This document shows positions 1 to 8,257 of a stretch of 64,000 nucleotides of DNA, in pieces. Location: NCBI GenBank assembly GCA_003388555.1, contig QQVD01000042.1, positions 143,327 through 207,326 of the forward strand, written 5' to 3'. The notes under the pieces were generated by a model. That model was not told where the DNA came from. It did no database searches and saw only the letters and a program-made list of their open reading frames with translations. Within the stretch, counting starts at the first letter, position 1, and each line of letters begins with the position of its first letter. This stretch comes from Acidobacteriota bacterium. GTDB lineage: Bacteria; Acidobacteriota; Thermoanaerobaculia; Multivoradales; Multivoraceae. The translations under genes and the position numbers were made by a program.

Positions 1-2
1 GG

Positions 3-152
3 ACCCTCCTGGCGGAGCTCGCCGATGAGCGCTGCGGCGATCGTCTCGTCTCGGTGCTCGAGGGCGGCTACGATCTCGCGGCCCTCGCCGACCTCGTCGA
101 CGCCTACCTCGCCGGAGCCGCCGGCGTGAGATACTCCAGGGTCTCCCAGTAG
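3..152 (+). CDS. Histone deacetylase/acetoin-utilization family hydrolase, C-terminal fragment
   Basis: Only the last 49 codons are inside the window, in the frame starting at base 3 and ending in TAG. The visible peptide contains RLVSVLEGGYDLAALA, which matches the conserved C-terminal S-x-L-E-G-G-Y-D motif of the class II histone deacetylase/acetylpolyamine amidohydrolase family; the tyrosine there normally stabilises the transition state. These zinc enzymes remove acetyl groups from lysine side chains or polyamines. The next gene, on the same strand, encodes a protein with a lysine-rich histone-like tail, which makes a lysine deacetylase role worth considering, but substrate cannot be read from this fragment. 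The zinc-binding residues lie outside the window. Confidence 0.8.
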   Translation, partial: TLLAELADERCGDRLVSVLEGGYDLAALADLVDAYLAGAAGVRYSRVSQ

Positions 153-238
153 CGAGGCGGTGCGGGCGCGGCCCCCTCTTCCGGCGGGTCGCGGTCGCCG
201 TGACCTCGCCTCCCTCGAGCACCAACGGTGATCCACGC

Positions 239-1327
239 ATGAGTCCGGCGAAGAAGAAGGCCAGCGCCAAGAAGAAGACGGCCAGTGCAAAGAAGGCCAC
301 CAGCGCCAAGAAGACGAGTACCAGGAAGAAGAAGACTCCCGCCAAGAAGAAGACGACCGCCAAGAAGGTGACGCCGCCGCGTCGCGGCAAGCCGACGATG
401 GTGCTCTTCGGCGAAGGGGACCTGGCGACCGCCTGCCTCGAACACCTCAGTGAGACCGGCTCCTTCGAGCTGCCGCTGCTGGTCACCGTGCCCACCAGTG
501 CCGACCGCTCCTACGCCGGCACCAAGGGACTGCATGCGATGGCGAAACGCTGCGGTGTCGACAAGGTGCTGTTCAAGCGCAGCGCCGCCGCCGAGGTGAC
601 CGAGCGCATCGAAGCGCTCGAACCGACGCTGATCGTCTTCACCGACTTCTACCGTTCACAGGCGAACGAGCTGTTCCCGGAGCGAGACAACTGCTTCCGG
701 CTGCACTGTTCGTTGCTGCCGAAGCTGCGCGGCGCCGATCCGCTGCGCCGGGCGCTCGACAACGGCGACAAGGTGCTCGGCGCGACCCTGATCGAGTGTG
801 TCGAAGAGCCCTACGAGGGCCCGATCCTGGGCCGTGCCGAGGTCGAGACCGACGGCGAGGAGAAGTACGGCTTCATCTGTGACGAAGTGCACCAGGCCGC
901 CGCCGAGCTGCTCGAGGAGGTCGGCGCCAAGCTGGCGGCCGGCAAGCGGGTCAAGCGTTCGCCGCAGAGCGACAAGGGAGTCACCCTGGCCGGCCGGATG
1001 ACCGAGCAGCATCGCAAGGTGCCCTGGGTGCGCGGCGCCGCCCAGGTCTACAACCGCCTGCGCGCCTTCGCTCCCCATCCGGGCCTGGTCACCCTGGTGC
1101 AGCGCCGCCAGGCGGTGATCGAAGGCGGCACTCCGATGACCTGGGAGACGGCGCCGTTCGGGCTGCCGGGCACCTTCCTCGGCGTGCGCCAGGGCCGCAT
1201 CGCGGTGCTCTGCGGCGAGAACTCGGTGTTCGGCATCTCGCGCCTCGGATGGGAGGGCGAGGAGGCCATGGGCGCCGCCGAGTTCGTAAGCAAGGAGCGC
1301 CTCAGCATGGGAACGCGCTTCGTCTGA
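239..1327 (+). CDS. Formyltransferase-fold protein with histone H1-like Lys/Ala tail
   Basis: I chose ATG 239 (362 aa) over GTG 200 because the lysine-rich tail begins there; neither start has a clear ribosome-binding site. Residues 1-45 are a low-complexity K/A/S/T tail (repeats of the type AKKK, SAKK), like bacterial histone H1 tails. The remainder resembles methionyl-tRNA formyltransferase: a Rossmann-like start (MVLFGEGDLA), the core HCSLLPKLRGADPLRRAL near residue 156, and a C-terminal part with an APHPG motif. Two of the three classical catalytic residues appear replaced: the N-x-H motif reads R-x-H (Arg about 154) and the L-D-T-G Asp aligns with Tyr about 192. Formyl transfer is therefore doubtful. 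A sugar or nucleotide formyltransferase relative, or a nucleic-acid-binding protein built on this fold, is possible. It is distinct from housekeeping fmt. Confidence 0.7.
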   Translation: MSPAKKKASAKKKTASAKKATSAKKTSTRKKKTPAKKKTTAKKVTPPRRGKPTMVLFGEGDLATACLEHLSETGSFELPLLVTVPTSADRSYAGTKGLHAMAKRCGVDKVLFKRSAAAEVTERIEALEPTLIVFTDFYRSQANELFPERDNCFRLHCSLLPKLRGADPLRRALDNGDKVLGATLIECVEEPYEGPILGRAEVETDGEEKYGFICDEVHQAAAELLEEVGAKLAAGKRVKRSPQSDKGVTLAGRMTEQHRKVPWVRGAAQVYNRLRAFAPHPGLVTLVQRRQAVIEGGTPMTWETAPFGLPGTFLGVRQGRIAVLCGENSVFGISRLGWEGEEAMGAAEFVSKERLSMGTRFV

Positions 1328-1532
1328 GCCGCTGAGGGTGAGGCGACCGAGACCGCGAGTGTCGACGAGATCCCCAGCACGCCCGCGCTCGAGGCCCGGG
1401 CGGGGCTCGTCAGGGGCCGGCGGCGCTGAAACATCCCTCCCGGCGGCAGCGTAGATCGAGCGCGAACCCCCCGCACGGCCGACCTGCGTCAGTTCTGGCG
1501 TCAGGGCCGCGATGGCACGAGAGGAGTTGCCG

Positions 1533-3140
1533 ATGTCCGCAGCGCAGTCCGTCCGAGATCATTGCCGGGTCGTCCGCGTCCTCCCGCCAATGCTCCTGCT
1601 GACGCTCCTGATCCTCCTCGGCGGCGGGGCGGCGGTGGCCGGGGCAGCCATGGACGCCCCCACCTTCGTCGACCACGTGGCGCCGCTGCTGCACCAGAAC
1701 TGCGCCGGCTGCCACCGGCCCGGCGACATCGCGCCGATGGCGCTGCGCAGCTACGACGAGGTGCGTCCGTGGGCGAAGTCGATCGCTCGCGTGGTCCAGG
1801 ACCGCGAGATGCCGCCGTGGGACGCCGACCCGGGATACGGGCCGTGGTCCAACGACATCAGCCTGTCGCAGGAGGAGATCGATCTGCTGACCCGCTGGGT
1901 CGCCGCCGGGGCGCCGCGCGGCGAGGGGGCGGAGCCGGCGCTGCCGGAGGCCGCCGACCCGGACGCCTGGAGGCTCGGCGAGCCCGACTGGGTGTGGGAG
2001 TTCGATCCGGTCGAGGTCACGGCCGACGGCCCCGACTCCTTCGTCGTCGTGCCGATCCCCAACGACGCGGAGGAGGACCGCTGGATCACCGGCATCGAGG
2101 TCAAGCCCGGAGACCCCTCGGTGGTGCACCACTTCATCCTCTGGCGGGCCGACGAGGCGAACAGCAACCAGGAGTCGTGGATGGGTGGCTGGGCTGCGGG
2201 CGCGCCGCAGGCCATGCTGCCGCCGGGCACGGCCCGCTTCCTGCCCGCCGGGCGCTCGATGCTCGGGGACTTCCACTACCACCCGAGCGGTGAGGCGACC
2301 GTCGACCAGACCAAGATCGGTTTCCACTTCGCCTCGGAGGAGGAGATCGAGAAGGAGCTGGTCAACCTCTGGATCCTGAACGCCGAGTTCCGCATCCCGC
2401 CGGGGGCGCCGAACCACCGCGCCGAGGCGTCCCACACCTTCCGCGAGGACGTGCGCGTCCTCTCGCTGGCGCCGCACATGCACTACCGCGGCAAGGACAT
2501 GACCTACACCGCGGTGCTGCCGGACGGCGAGAGCAGAGAGCTGCTCAAGGTCAGCGACTACGACTTCAACTGGCAGATGGGCTACGACTTCGCGCAGCCG
2601 CTCGACCTGCCGGCGGGCTCGCGCATCGACGTCGTCGCCCACTGGGACAACTCGCCGGACAATCCCGCCAACCCGGACCCGACCAAGGAGGTCACCTTCG
2701 GCACCGACTCCACCGACGAGATGATGATCGGCTTCGTCGACTACGTGGTGCAGGAGGGCCGTCGTCCGAAGCCGGCCAGCCCGGTGATCAGCAAGTTGGT
2801 GGAGCTCGCGGAACGCTACCCGGGCCAGGCCTGGAGGCTCGATCTGGCGCGCTCTCCGGGCGCCGATCCCGAGCCGATGGCGATCCATCTGCCGAGGAAC
2901 GGTGATTCCGGCGGCTGGTACGTGCAGTTCGGCAACCTGGCGCTGCCGGCCCCGATCCAGGAGATCGAGTGGAACGGCGACCGGGTGTCCGCCAAGGCGC
3001 TGCTGCCGGGACAGGAGCCGGTGCCCCTCACGGCCACGGTCGATCCGGCGAGCGGCGAGCTGACGCTCGAGATGTTCGGCGGCGAGATGATCGGCTCGCC
3101 GGCCGAGCGTGAGCGCTCGGCGCTGCCGGAAGGCCCCTGA
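1533..3140 (+). CDS. Secreted cytochrome c domain / copper type II monooxygenase-like protein
   Basis: The ATG at 1533 is preceded by a good AGAGGAG box at 7 nt, so it is preferred over ATG 1512; this gives 535 aa. A hydrophobic signal peptide (about residues 15-40) is followed by a heme c site CAGCH (57-61) in the planctomycete/acidobacterial form that continues GDIAPMAL. The rest matches peptidylglycine alpha-hydroxylating monooxygenase-type domains: an HH pair (about 199-200), DFHYHPSG, the H-M-H motif (315-317) and a TDEMMIGF methionine near residue 395-400. These are the classical CuA (His) and CuB (His, His, Met) ligands. It probably hydroxylates an unknown organic substrate in the periplasm, with the heme passing electrons to the copper sites. 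The substrate is not predictable. Confidence 0.8.
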   Translation: MSAAQSVRDHCRVVRVLPPMLLLTLLILLGGGAAVAGAAMDAPTFVDHVAPLLHQNCAGCHRPGDIAPMALRSYDEVRPWAKSIARVVQDREMPPWDADPGYGPWSNDISLSQEEIDLLTRWVAAGAPRGEGAEPALPEAADPDAWRLGEPDWVWEFDPVEVTADGPDSFVVVPIPNDAEEDRWITGIEVKPGDPSVVHHFILWRADEANSNQESWMGGWAAGAPQAMLPPGTARFLPAGRSMLGDFHYHPSGEATVDQTKIGFHFASEEEIEKELVNLWILNAEFRIPPGAPNHRAEASHTFREDVRVLSLAPHMHYRGKDMTYTAVLPDGESRELLKVSDYDFNWQMGYDFAQPLDLPAGSRIDVVAHWDNSPDNPANPDPTKEVTFGTDSTDEMMIGFVDYVVQEGRRPKPASPVISKLVELAERYPGQAWRLDLARSPGADPEPMAIHLPRNGDSGGWYVQFGNLALPAPIQEIEWNGDRVSAKALLPGQEPVPLTATVDPASGELTLEMFGGEMIGSPAERERSALPEGP

Positions 3141-3219
3141 GCGAGCTGGCCGATCTTCGGCTCGGAGTCACTGCCTGCGGCCGCAGGCGTCGTCGTCGGG
3201 CGATCCGCTCGGCCGCCGC

Positions 3220-4335
3220 TCAGCCGCTCTCGTCGAGGGCGGCGAGCACTGCTTCGCTCATCGCCGCGGTGCTGCCTGCGCCGCCCAGGTCGGGAGTGCG
3301 GACGCCGCGCTCGAGCGCTCGCGCCACGGCCTGCTCGACCCGCTGCGCCAGGTCGTCGCGGCCCAGCGAGTGGCGCAGCAGCATCGCCGCCGAGAGGATC
3401 GCGCCGATCGGGTTGGCCTTGCCGCTGCCGGCGATGTCCGGCGCCGAGCCGTGCACCGGCTCGTAGAGCCCCAGCGAGCCGGTGCCGAGTGACGCGGAGG
3501 GCAGCAGGCCGAGCGAGCCGGCGAGCACCGAGGCCTCGTCGCTGAGGATGTCGCCGAAGAGGTTGCCGGCGAGTATGACGTCGAAGGCGGCTGGGCGGGT
3601 TATCAGGTGCATGGCGCAGGCGTCGACCAGCACGTGCTCGAGCTCGACGTCGGGATACTGCTCGCCGATGCGGGTCACGGTGCGGCGCCACAGGCGCATC
3701 GAGGCGAGCACGTTGGCCTTGTCGACGCTCGAGACCTTGCCCCGGCGCTCGCGCGCGGCGCGGAAGGCGACGTGGGCGACCCGCTCGACCTCGGTGACGG
3801 AGTACTCCATGGTGTCGAAGGCACTGAGGCCGTCCTCCGACTCCTCCTGCTCGCGGCGGCGCCCGAAGTAGAGGCCGCCGGTCAGCTCGCGCACGATCAG
3901 CAGGTCGACGCCGCCGATCAGGTCGGAGCGCAGCGGCGTCAGGTCGCCGAGGGCCGAGAAGAGCGGCACCGGCCGCAGGTTGGCGAACAGCTCGAGCTCG
4001 CGCCGCAGCCGCAGCAGCCCCTGTTCGGGGCGCACCGGCGCCGAGGGATCGGACCACTTCGGCCCACCGACCGCTCCGAGCAGGATCGCGTCGGCGCGCC
4101 GGCAGAGCGACAGCGTCTCGTCCGGCAGGGCGGAGCCGGTCTCGTCGATCGCGCGGCCGCCCACCAGGGCGGTCTCGAAGCGCACCGGCTCGAGCACGGC
4201 GGCGAGGACCTCACGCGCCGCGCCGGTGACCTCCGGGCCGATGCCGTCGCCGGGCAGCAGGGCGACGGTCGGGTTCTTTCTGCTGCCGCCTAGGGCTGCG
4301 TCTCGCGGCGTCTCGCCGCCCGCTTGGCTGGACAC
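3220..4335 (-). CDS. leuB: 3-isopropylmalate dehydrogenase
   Basis: This enzyme oxidatively decarboxylates 3-isopropylmalate with NAD+ in leucine biosynthesis, in the cytoplasm. The N-terminal LLPGDGIGPEV, the LLGAVGGPKW segment, the substrate loop with RPEQGLLRLRREL, the conserved K of the VDKANVL motif, and the metal-binding D in FGDILSDEAS are all present, as is the adenine-binding GSAPDIAGSGKANP stretch. Length is normal for the family. The start could be TTG 4344 or GTG 4335; I prefer 4335, because a -10-like TACGTT lies 7 nt upstream of it, as at several probably leaderless genes here, and because no Shine-Dalgarno box is visible. No other leu gene is nearby. Identity is clear. Confidence 0.95.
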   Translation of the reverse strand: MSSQAGGETPRDAALGGSRKNPTVALLPGDGIGPEVTGAAREVLAAVLEPVRFETALVGGRAIDETGSALPDETLSLCRRADAILLGAVGGPKWSDPSAPVRPEQGLLRLRRELELFANLRPVPLFSALGDLTPLRSDLIGGVDLLIVRELTGGLYFGRRREQEESEDGLSAFDTMEYSVTEVERVAHVAFRAARERRGKVSSVDKANVLASMRLWRRTVTRIGEQYPDVELEHVLVDACAMHLITRPAAFDVILAGNLFGDILSDEASVLAGSLGLLPSASLGTGSLGLYEPVHGSAPDIAGSGKANPIGAILSAAMLLRHSLGRDDLAQRVEQAVARALERGVRTPDLGGAGSTAAMSEAVLAALDESG

Positions 4336-4373
4336 GGCGGGCAACGTAGCACACCGCTCGATTGGCGCGGCGG

Positions 4374-5513
4374 TCAGCGACGGAGGAGCGCCAACGCTTC
4401 GATCTGGGAGGTCTGCGGCATCATGTCGATGGCCTGCGCCGAGACCAGCTTCCAGCCGCCGCCGCGCAGCACGGCGAGGTCGCGCACCAGGGTCGTGGGG
4501 TCGCAGGAGAGGTAGGCGAGGGAGCGCGCCTGCGAGCTCAGGATGAGGTCGAGGGTGGCGCGGTCGGCGCCGGCGGCGGAGGGGTTGAGCACCACGGCGT
4601 CGGCCTTCTCGCCGCTCAGTCGCCTGACGGCGCGGTGGATCGGGCTGGCGACTACTTCGACGTTGTCCACCGAGGCCCGGCGGATCGTCGCCCTGGCGTC
4701 GGCGACGGCGCTGCGCACGCCTTCGACGCAGAGCACCCGACGGAAGCGGTCGCGCAGCGCCAGGCCGTGGGTGCCGACACCGGCGTAGAGATCGAGCAGG
4801 ACCCGGCCTTCGGTGAAGAAGTCGCGCATGCGCTGGTGGATCAGCGGCAGCATGTCGAGGTTGACCTGGAAGAACGAGCCGGGAGAGACGCGCAACTCGA
4901 GATCGCCGGACGTCACCCAGACCTCACGTTCGCCGGCGAGCGGCTCGATGGCGCCCTTGAGCACCTGCGGCCCGGGCGAGCGGTTGAGGTTGACCGCCAG
5001 TCCCGCCACCCGCGGGCAGGCGTCGAGGATGGCTTCGACCGGAAGTGCGGTCTCCGGCATCTCTTCGGCCTTGAGCACCAGTGTCAGGTGCTGGCGTCGG
5101 GGGTCGGTGCCGCAGCGCAGGTCGACGTGGCGCAGCGCGAAGGGGAAGCGCCGGCGCCCGTTGAGCAGGTCGCGCAGCTCGCGGGTGGTCTCGAGCAGCT
5201 CGGGCACCAGCACCCTGCACGAAGGCGCGTCGACGACCTCGCGGGTGCCGCGGCGGAAGTAGCCCAGCGACCAGTTGCGCTCGCGGTCCGAGGAGAGCGT
5301 CATCTTGGCCCGGTTGCGGTAGCCGACCGTGCGCGGCGACGGCACCGTCGGCAGCAGCTGTCGTGGGTCGAGGCGCCCTTCGGCGCTCAGCGTGCGGCGC
5401 AGCTCCTCACGCTTGCGCTCGAGCTGCGACGCGTATGTCTCGCGCAGCAGCGAACAGGCACCGCAGGGAACCCGGTGCGGGCAGTCGACGGCCTCGTGCA
5501 GGGGAGAGCTCAC
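4374..5513 (-). CDS. RlmD/RumA-like RNA (uracil-5) methyltransferase
   Basis: A 379-aa class I SAM-dependent methyltransferase of the TrmA/RumA group that makes 5-methyluridine in rRNA or tRNA. It begins almost directly with an Fe-S cysteine cluster (C-x5-C-x2-C in CPHRVPCGAC) and a later S-C-x-V-x-x-P cysteine, with no TRAM domain in front, so it is shorter than E. coli RlmD. The SAM motif is LLDLYAGVGTHGLAL and the catalytic cysteine is in YLSCDPTT (about C337), with a C-terminal glutamate (about E372) as probable base. The usual D-P-P-R motif reads N-P-S-A here, an unusual change near the active site. The GTG start at 5513 is assumed. The target nucleotide is unknown. Confidence 0.85.
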   Translation of the reverse strand: MSSPLHEAVDCPHRVPCGACSLLRETYASQLERKREELRRTLSAEGRLDPRQLLPTVPSPRTVGYRNRAKMTLSSDRERNWSLGYFRRGTREVVDAPSCRVLVPELLETTRELRDLLNGRRRFPFALRHVDLRCGTDPRRQHLTLVLKAEEMPETALPVEAILDACPRVAGLAVNLNRSPGPQVLKGAIEPLAGEREVWVTSGDLELRVSPGSFFQVNLDMLPLIHQRMRDFFTEGRVLLDLYAGVGTHGLALRDRFRRVLCVEGVRSAVADARATIRRASVDNVEVVASPIHRAVRRLSGEKADAVVLNPSAAGADRATLDLILSSQARSLAYLSCDPTTLVRDLAVLRGGGWKLVSAQAIDMMPQTSQIEALALLRR

Positions 5514-5564
5514 GCCGCGAAGGCTAGTCGATCAGGCCCCTCGGTTGTCAGGGCGGCGAGAGTC

Positions 5565-6359
5565 TCAGCGCCTGCGGGGCAGCAGGGCGAGCTGCCGCGA
5601 CTGCGCCACCAGGCGGCCCTGCTCGTCCCACACCTCGCCGTCCTCCTCGAGCATGCCGCCGGTGATGAAGCGGGTGCTGAAGCGGCAGCGCAGCCAGCCC
5701 GGCGCCGGCTCGCAGCGGACATGGGCGGTGAGCTCGAGGGTGGGGGTCCAGGCGACCGGCAGGTTGGCGTTGAAGATGGTCGGGGGGAAGACGTCGACCG
5801 CCAGCAGCAGCGCGAAGGCGTCGATCGGCTCGTCGTCCACCAGCCGCAACCAGCCGCGGAACTCGGGCCTGCCGCTCGGTCGACCTGAGGTGAAGGCGAA
5901 GTCGTCGGGGTGCAGGCGCAGCTCGACGCGGCCCATGATCGCCGGCGGAAAACCTCCCGCGGTCGGTTCGATGCGTGGACACTCCTCGGGCGGAGGCAGC
6001 TCGGGCGGCCGGGCGTCGACCCGTACCGTCTCACCGAGGTCGGTGCGCTCGGTGAAGCTGCCGAGCAGCTCGACCAGTGGACTGCCGGCTCTGCTCAGGG
6101 TGGCGCGCACGGTCGTCAGGCGCCGTCCCTGCTTGACCACCGCCGGCTCGATGCGCACCGGCCCGACCTCGCCTGGCGCCAGGAAGTGGGCGGTGACCGA
6201 CACCGGGTGCGGTCGGCTCGCAGCAGCCATTGCGCGGGCGCCGATCGCCATCAGGTAGCCGCCGTTGGCCTTGCCGACGACGTCCCAACCGTCGCGGATC
6301 GCGGACTCGTAGGCACCGTCGCCAGCGGCACGGACCTCGGTGTCGGCGCGGAAGCTCAT
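5565..6359 (-). CDS. Acyl-CoA thioesterase-like protein (double hotdog)
   Basis: A 264-aa protein starting at ATG 6359, chosen for the GAGAGGA box 8 nt upstream. The pattern GGYLMAIGARAM followed by SVTAHFLAPGEVGPV and a run of beta-strand-like segments (VVKQGRRLTTVRATL) is typical of the TesB-like/4HBT_3 family: an N-terminal hotdog with the helix, and a C-terminal hotdog carrying TPTLELTAHV and GRLVAQSRQLALL. Members hydrolyse acyl-CoA esters in the cytoplasm. No pathway partner is adjacent, so the acyl chain cannot be deduced. The open frame extends 87 codons upstream to 6620, but that part is arginine/proline-rich and has no homologue-like features, so I left it out. Confidence 0.8.
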   Translation of the reverse strand: MSFRADTEVRAAGDGAYESAIRDGWDVVGKANGGYLMAIGARAMAAASRPHPVSVTAHFLAPGEVGPVRIEPAVVKQGRRLTTVRATLSRAGSPLVELLGSFTERTDLGETVRVDARPPELPPPEECPRIEPTAGGFPPAIMGRVELRLHPDDFAFTSGRPSGRPEFRGWLRLVDDEPIDAFALLLAVDVFPPTIFNANLPVAWTPTLELTAHVRCEPAPGWLRCRFSTRFITGGMLEEDGEVWDEQGRLVAQSRQLALLPRRR

Positions 6360-6433
6360 CGGACGTCCTCTCGGAGGTGGTGGCGGTCGAACCGGCGGTA
6401 ATCGTAGCGACAGCGTTGCTGTGGCGGCGACCG

Positions 6434-6610
6434 CTACGCCCGCACCGTCCGGCCGTCGTCGCGACGGTTCCCCGACCGCCGCGCTCTGCGTCGCTCGCGC
6501 AGCATGTCGAGGGTCAGGTGGTACCTGTCGACGACGGTGATCGCAACGCCCGCGAAGGTGATGACGGTCACCGCGAGACCGACCGCGAAGATCGCCAGAT
6601 CGGAGTTCAT
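6434..6610 (-). CDS. Small single-pass membrane protein
   Basis: A 58-aa protein: a very short N-terminus, one membrane helix (about residues 4-27, LAIFAVGLAVTVITFAGVAI) and a strongly basic cytoplasmic tail rich in arginine. Its ATG overlaps the stop codon of the upstream small gene by four bases (ATGA, 6607-6610), so the two are almost certainly translated together. I do not recognise a family. The layout (tiny hydrophobic protein, basic tail, paired with another small membrane protein) suggests subunits of a small membrane complex, but this is inference. Confidence 0.6.
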   Translation of the reverse strand: MNSDLAIFAVGLAVTVITFAGVAITVVDRYHLTLDMLRERRRARRSGNRRDDGRTVRA

Positions 6611-6840
6611 CGGCGACCACCGTCGTTCAGGACGAGGCAGCCGAGCGACAGGATGGAAGGCACCCAGAGCCCGACGAACAGGCCCTGCTCCTTGGATCCG
6701 GTGAACCAAAGAGTGACCGAGAAGAGGAAGGAGACGAAGGCTGCGACGAGGAAGAGCAGACGGGCGCGGCTGATGGCGCGGCGGCTGGCATCCTCGTCGG
6801 TGACGAAGTCGGAGGGGGAGGTGGCCTGGCTGGTGGACAT
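6607..6840 (-). CDS. Small two-helix membrane protein
   Basis: A 77-aa protein starting at ATG 6840 (GGAG six nt upstream). The hydrophilic N-terminus (about residues 1-24) is followed by a first membrane helix (LLFLVAAFVSFLFSVTLWF), a short loop with GSKEQG and a second helix (LFVGLWVPSILSLGCLVL). The topology resembles small membrane proteins often annotated as hypothetical. It forms a two-gene unit with the 58-aa protein downstream (four-base overlap) and is divergent from the MFS transporter that starts at 6996. Function unknown. Confidence 0.65.
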   Translation of the reverse strand: MSTSQATSPSDFVTDEDASRRAISRARLLFLVAAFVSFLFSVTLWFTGSKEQGLFVGLWVPSILSLGCLVLNDGGRR

Positions 6841-6995
6841 GCGGAGCTCCATCTCGGGAGAGGTGTCGGCGCCAGCAACGCGCTGGTACCTGGGATGCGG
6901 ACTCGGGCCGCGCTGCCGAACGCTTCGGGCCGCCGATCGGCGTGGATGTGCGAGGGCTGTCGACCGCCGGAGCGTCTGTGGGAGACTGCGCCGCG

Positions 6996-8243
6996 ATGGC
7001 CACGGCGAGCGCCCCACTACGCGAGACCTTCCGTTCCCTGCGGGTGCGCGACTTCCGGCTCTTCGCCGCCGGCATGATCGGCTCGCTGGTCGGTCTCTGG
7101 CTGCAGATCACCGCGTTGGCGTGGTGGATGTACGAGCTCACCGGGTCTGCGGCGTGGGTGGGATCGCTGTTCCTCGCCACCCAGGCGCCGACCCTCTTTC
7201 TCGGGCCCATCGCCGGCGCCTACGCCGACCGGCTGCCCAAACGCAGCCTGCTCGTCGCGGCCCAGTCCCTGTCGTTGGTGCCGGCGGTGCTGCTCGGCGC
7301 CCTGGCCATCACGGGTCGGGGCAACGCGCAATGGCTCTTCGGCGCGGCGCTGCTCGCGGGTCTGGCGCGCGCTTTCGAGGTCCCGACGCGGCAGTCGTTC
7401 GTGCCCCAGCTCGTCGCCCGCGACGAGCTCTCCAACGCCATCGCCCTCAACTCGATGGTGTTCAACGTCGCCCGCGTCGTCGGGCCGGCCCTCGCCGGGG
7501 TGCTGATCCAGACGGTGGGCCAGGCGTGGTGCTTCTTCGCCAATGCCGTCGCCTGCGCGTGGGTGGTGAGCACCCTGGCGAGGATCCGCGAGCGTGGCGA
7601 TCCGAGCCCTGACCGTGAGCGCCGTACGCTCTTCGCCGACGTGCACGAGGGCGCCCTCTACGTGCGTCGCGCGCCGCTCTTCCTGGCCCTCTTCGGCTGC
7701 CTACTCAGCCTGTCGATCTTCGGCATGCCTTACGGCACCCTGCTGCCCTCGTTCGCCGAGCGGGTGCTCGAACGGGGCCCCGGCGCCTACTCGGCGATGC
7801 AGGTCGCGGTGGCGCTCGGCGCCCTCTGTGGCGCCTTCGTGTTGGCGCGCAGGACGGGAGTGGCCAGCGGCCTCGAGCGCTGGGTGCTGTGGGGCGGCAG
7901 CGGCTTCGGCGTCGGTCTGGCGCTGCTGTCGCGAGCGCCGGACCTGTGGACGACGCTGGCGCTGCTCGCCTTCCTCGGCTTCACCTTCATGATCCACCTG
8001 TCGAGCAGCAACGTGATCGCACAGACCGCGGCGCCGGACGGGCTGCGCGGTCGCGTGATGTCGCTGCACACGACGCTCTTCCTCGGGGTCTACCCGTTCG
8101 CCGGGCTGGTTGCCGGAGCCACCAGCGACCGCATCGGAGAGCGGCCGGTGATGCTCGCCTGCGGTGTCTCGGTGCTGGTCGGGCTGCAGCTGTTCGGCCG
8201 CCGCCTGGTGGCGGCGGCCTCGGACTCGCAGCCCGACGGATAG
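6996..8243 (+). CDS. MFS transporter, EntS/MFS_3 type
   Basis: A 415-aa protein with about 12 membrane helices. The N-terminus LRVRDFRLFAAGMIGSLVGLW and the following segment ending in ALAWWMYELTGSAAWVG are typical of the MFS_3 (enterobactin exporter-like) group, and the loop 2-3 motif appears as AGAYADRLPKR. Members export siderophores or small hydrophobic compounds by proton antiport. I start at ATG 6996 because the frame from 6942 adds a non-conserved, non-hydrophobic leader; a GGGAG lies 10 nt upstream. No biosynthetic genes are next to it, so the cargo is unknown. Confidence 0.85.
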   Translation: MATASAPLRETFRSLRVRDFRLFAAGMIGSLVGLWLQITALAWWMYELTGSAAWVGSLFLATQAPTLFLGPIAGAYADRLPKRSLLVAAQSLSLVPAVLLGALAITGRGNAQWLFGAALLAGLARAFEVPTRQSFVPQLVARDELSNAIALNSMVFNVARVVGPALAGVLIQTVGQAWCFFANAVACAWVVSTLARIRERGDPSPDRERRTLFADVHEGALYVRRAPLFLALFGCLLSLSIFGMPYGTLLPSFAERVLERGPGAYSAMQVAVALGALCGAFVLARRTGVASGLERWVLWGGSGFGVGLALLSRAPDLWTTLALLAFLGFTFMIHLSSSNVIAQTAAPDGLRGRVMSLHTTLFLGVYPFAGLVAGATSDRIGERPVMLACGVSVLVGLQLFGRRLVAAASDSQPDG

Positions 8244-8257
8244 TCAGGCGGCCGTGG

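Noticed and set aside
5565..6620. Longer thioesterase starting at 6620
   Set aside because: The extra 87 residues are low-complexity Arg/Pro sequence overlapping the small membrane protein gene; the start at 6359 has a proper ribosome-binding site.
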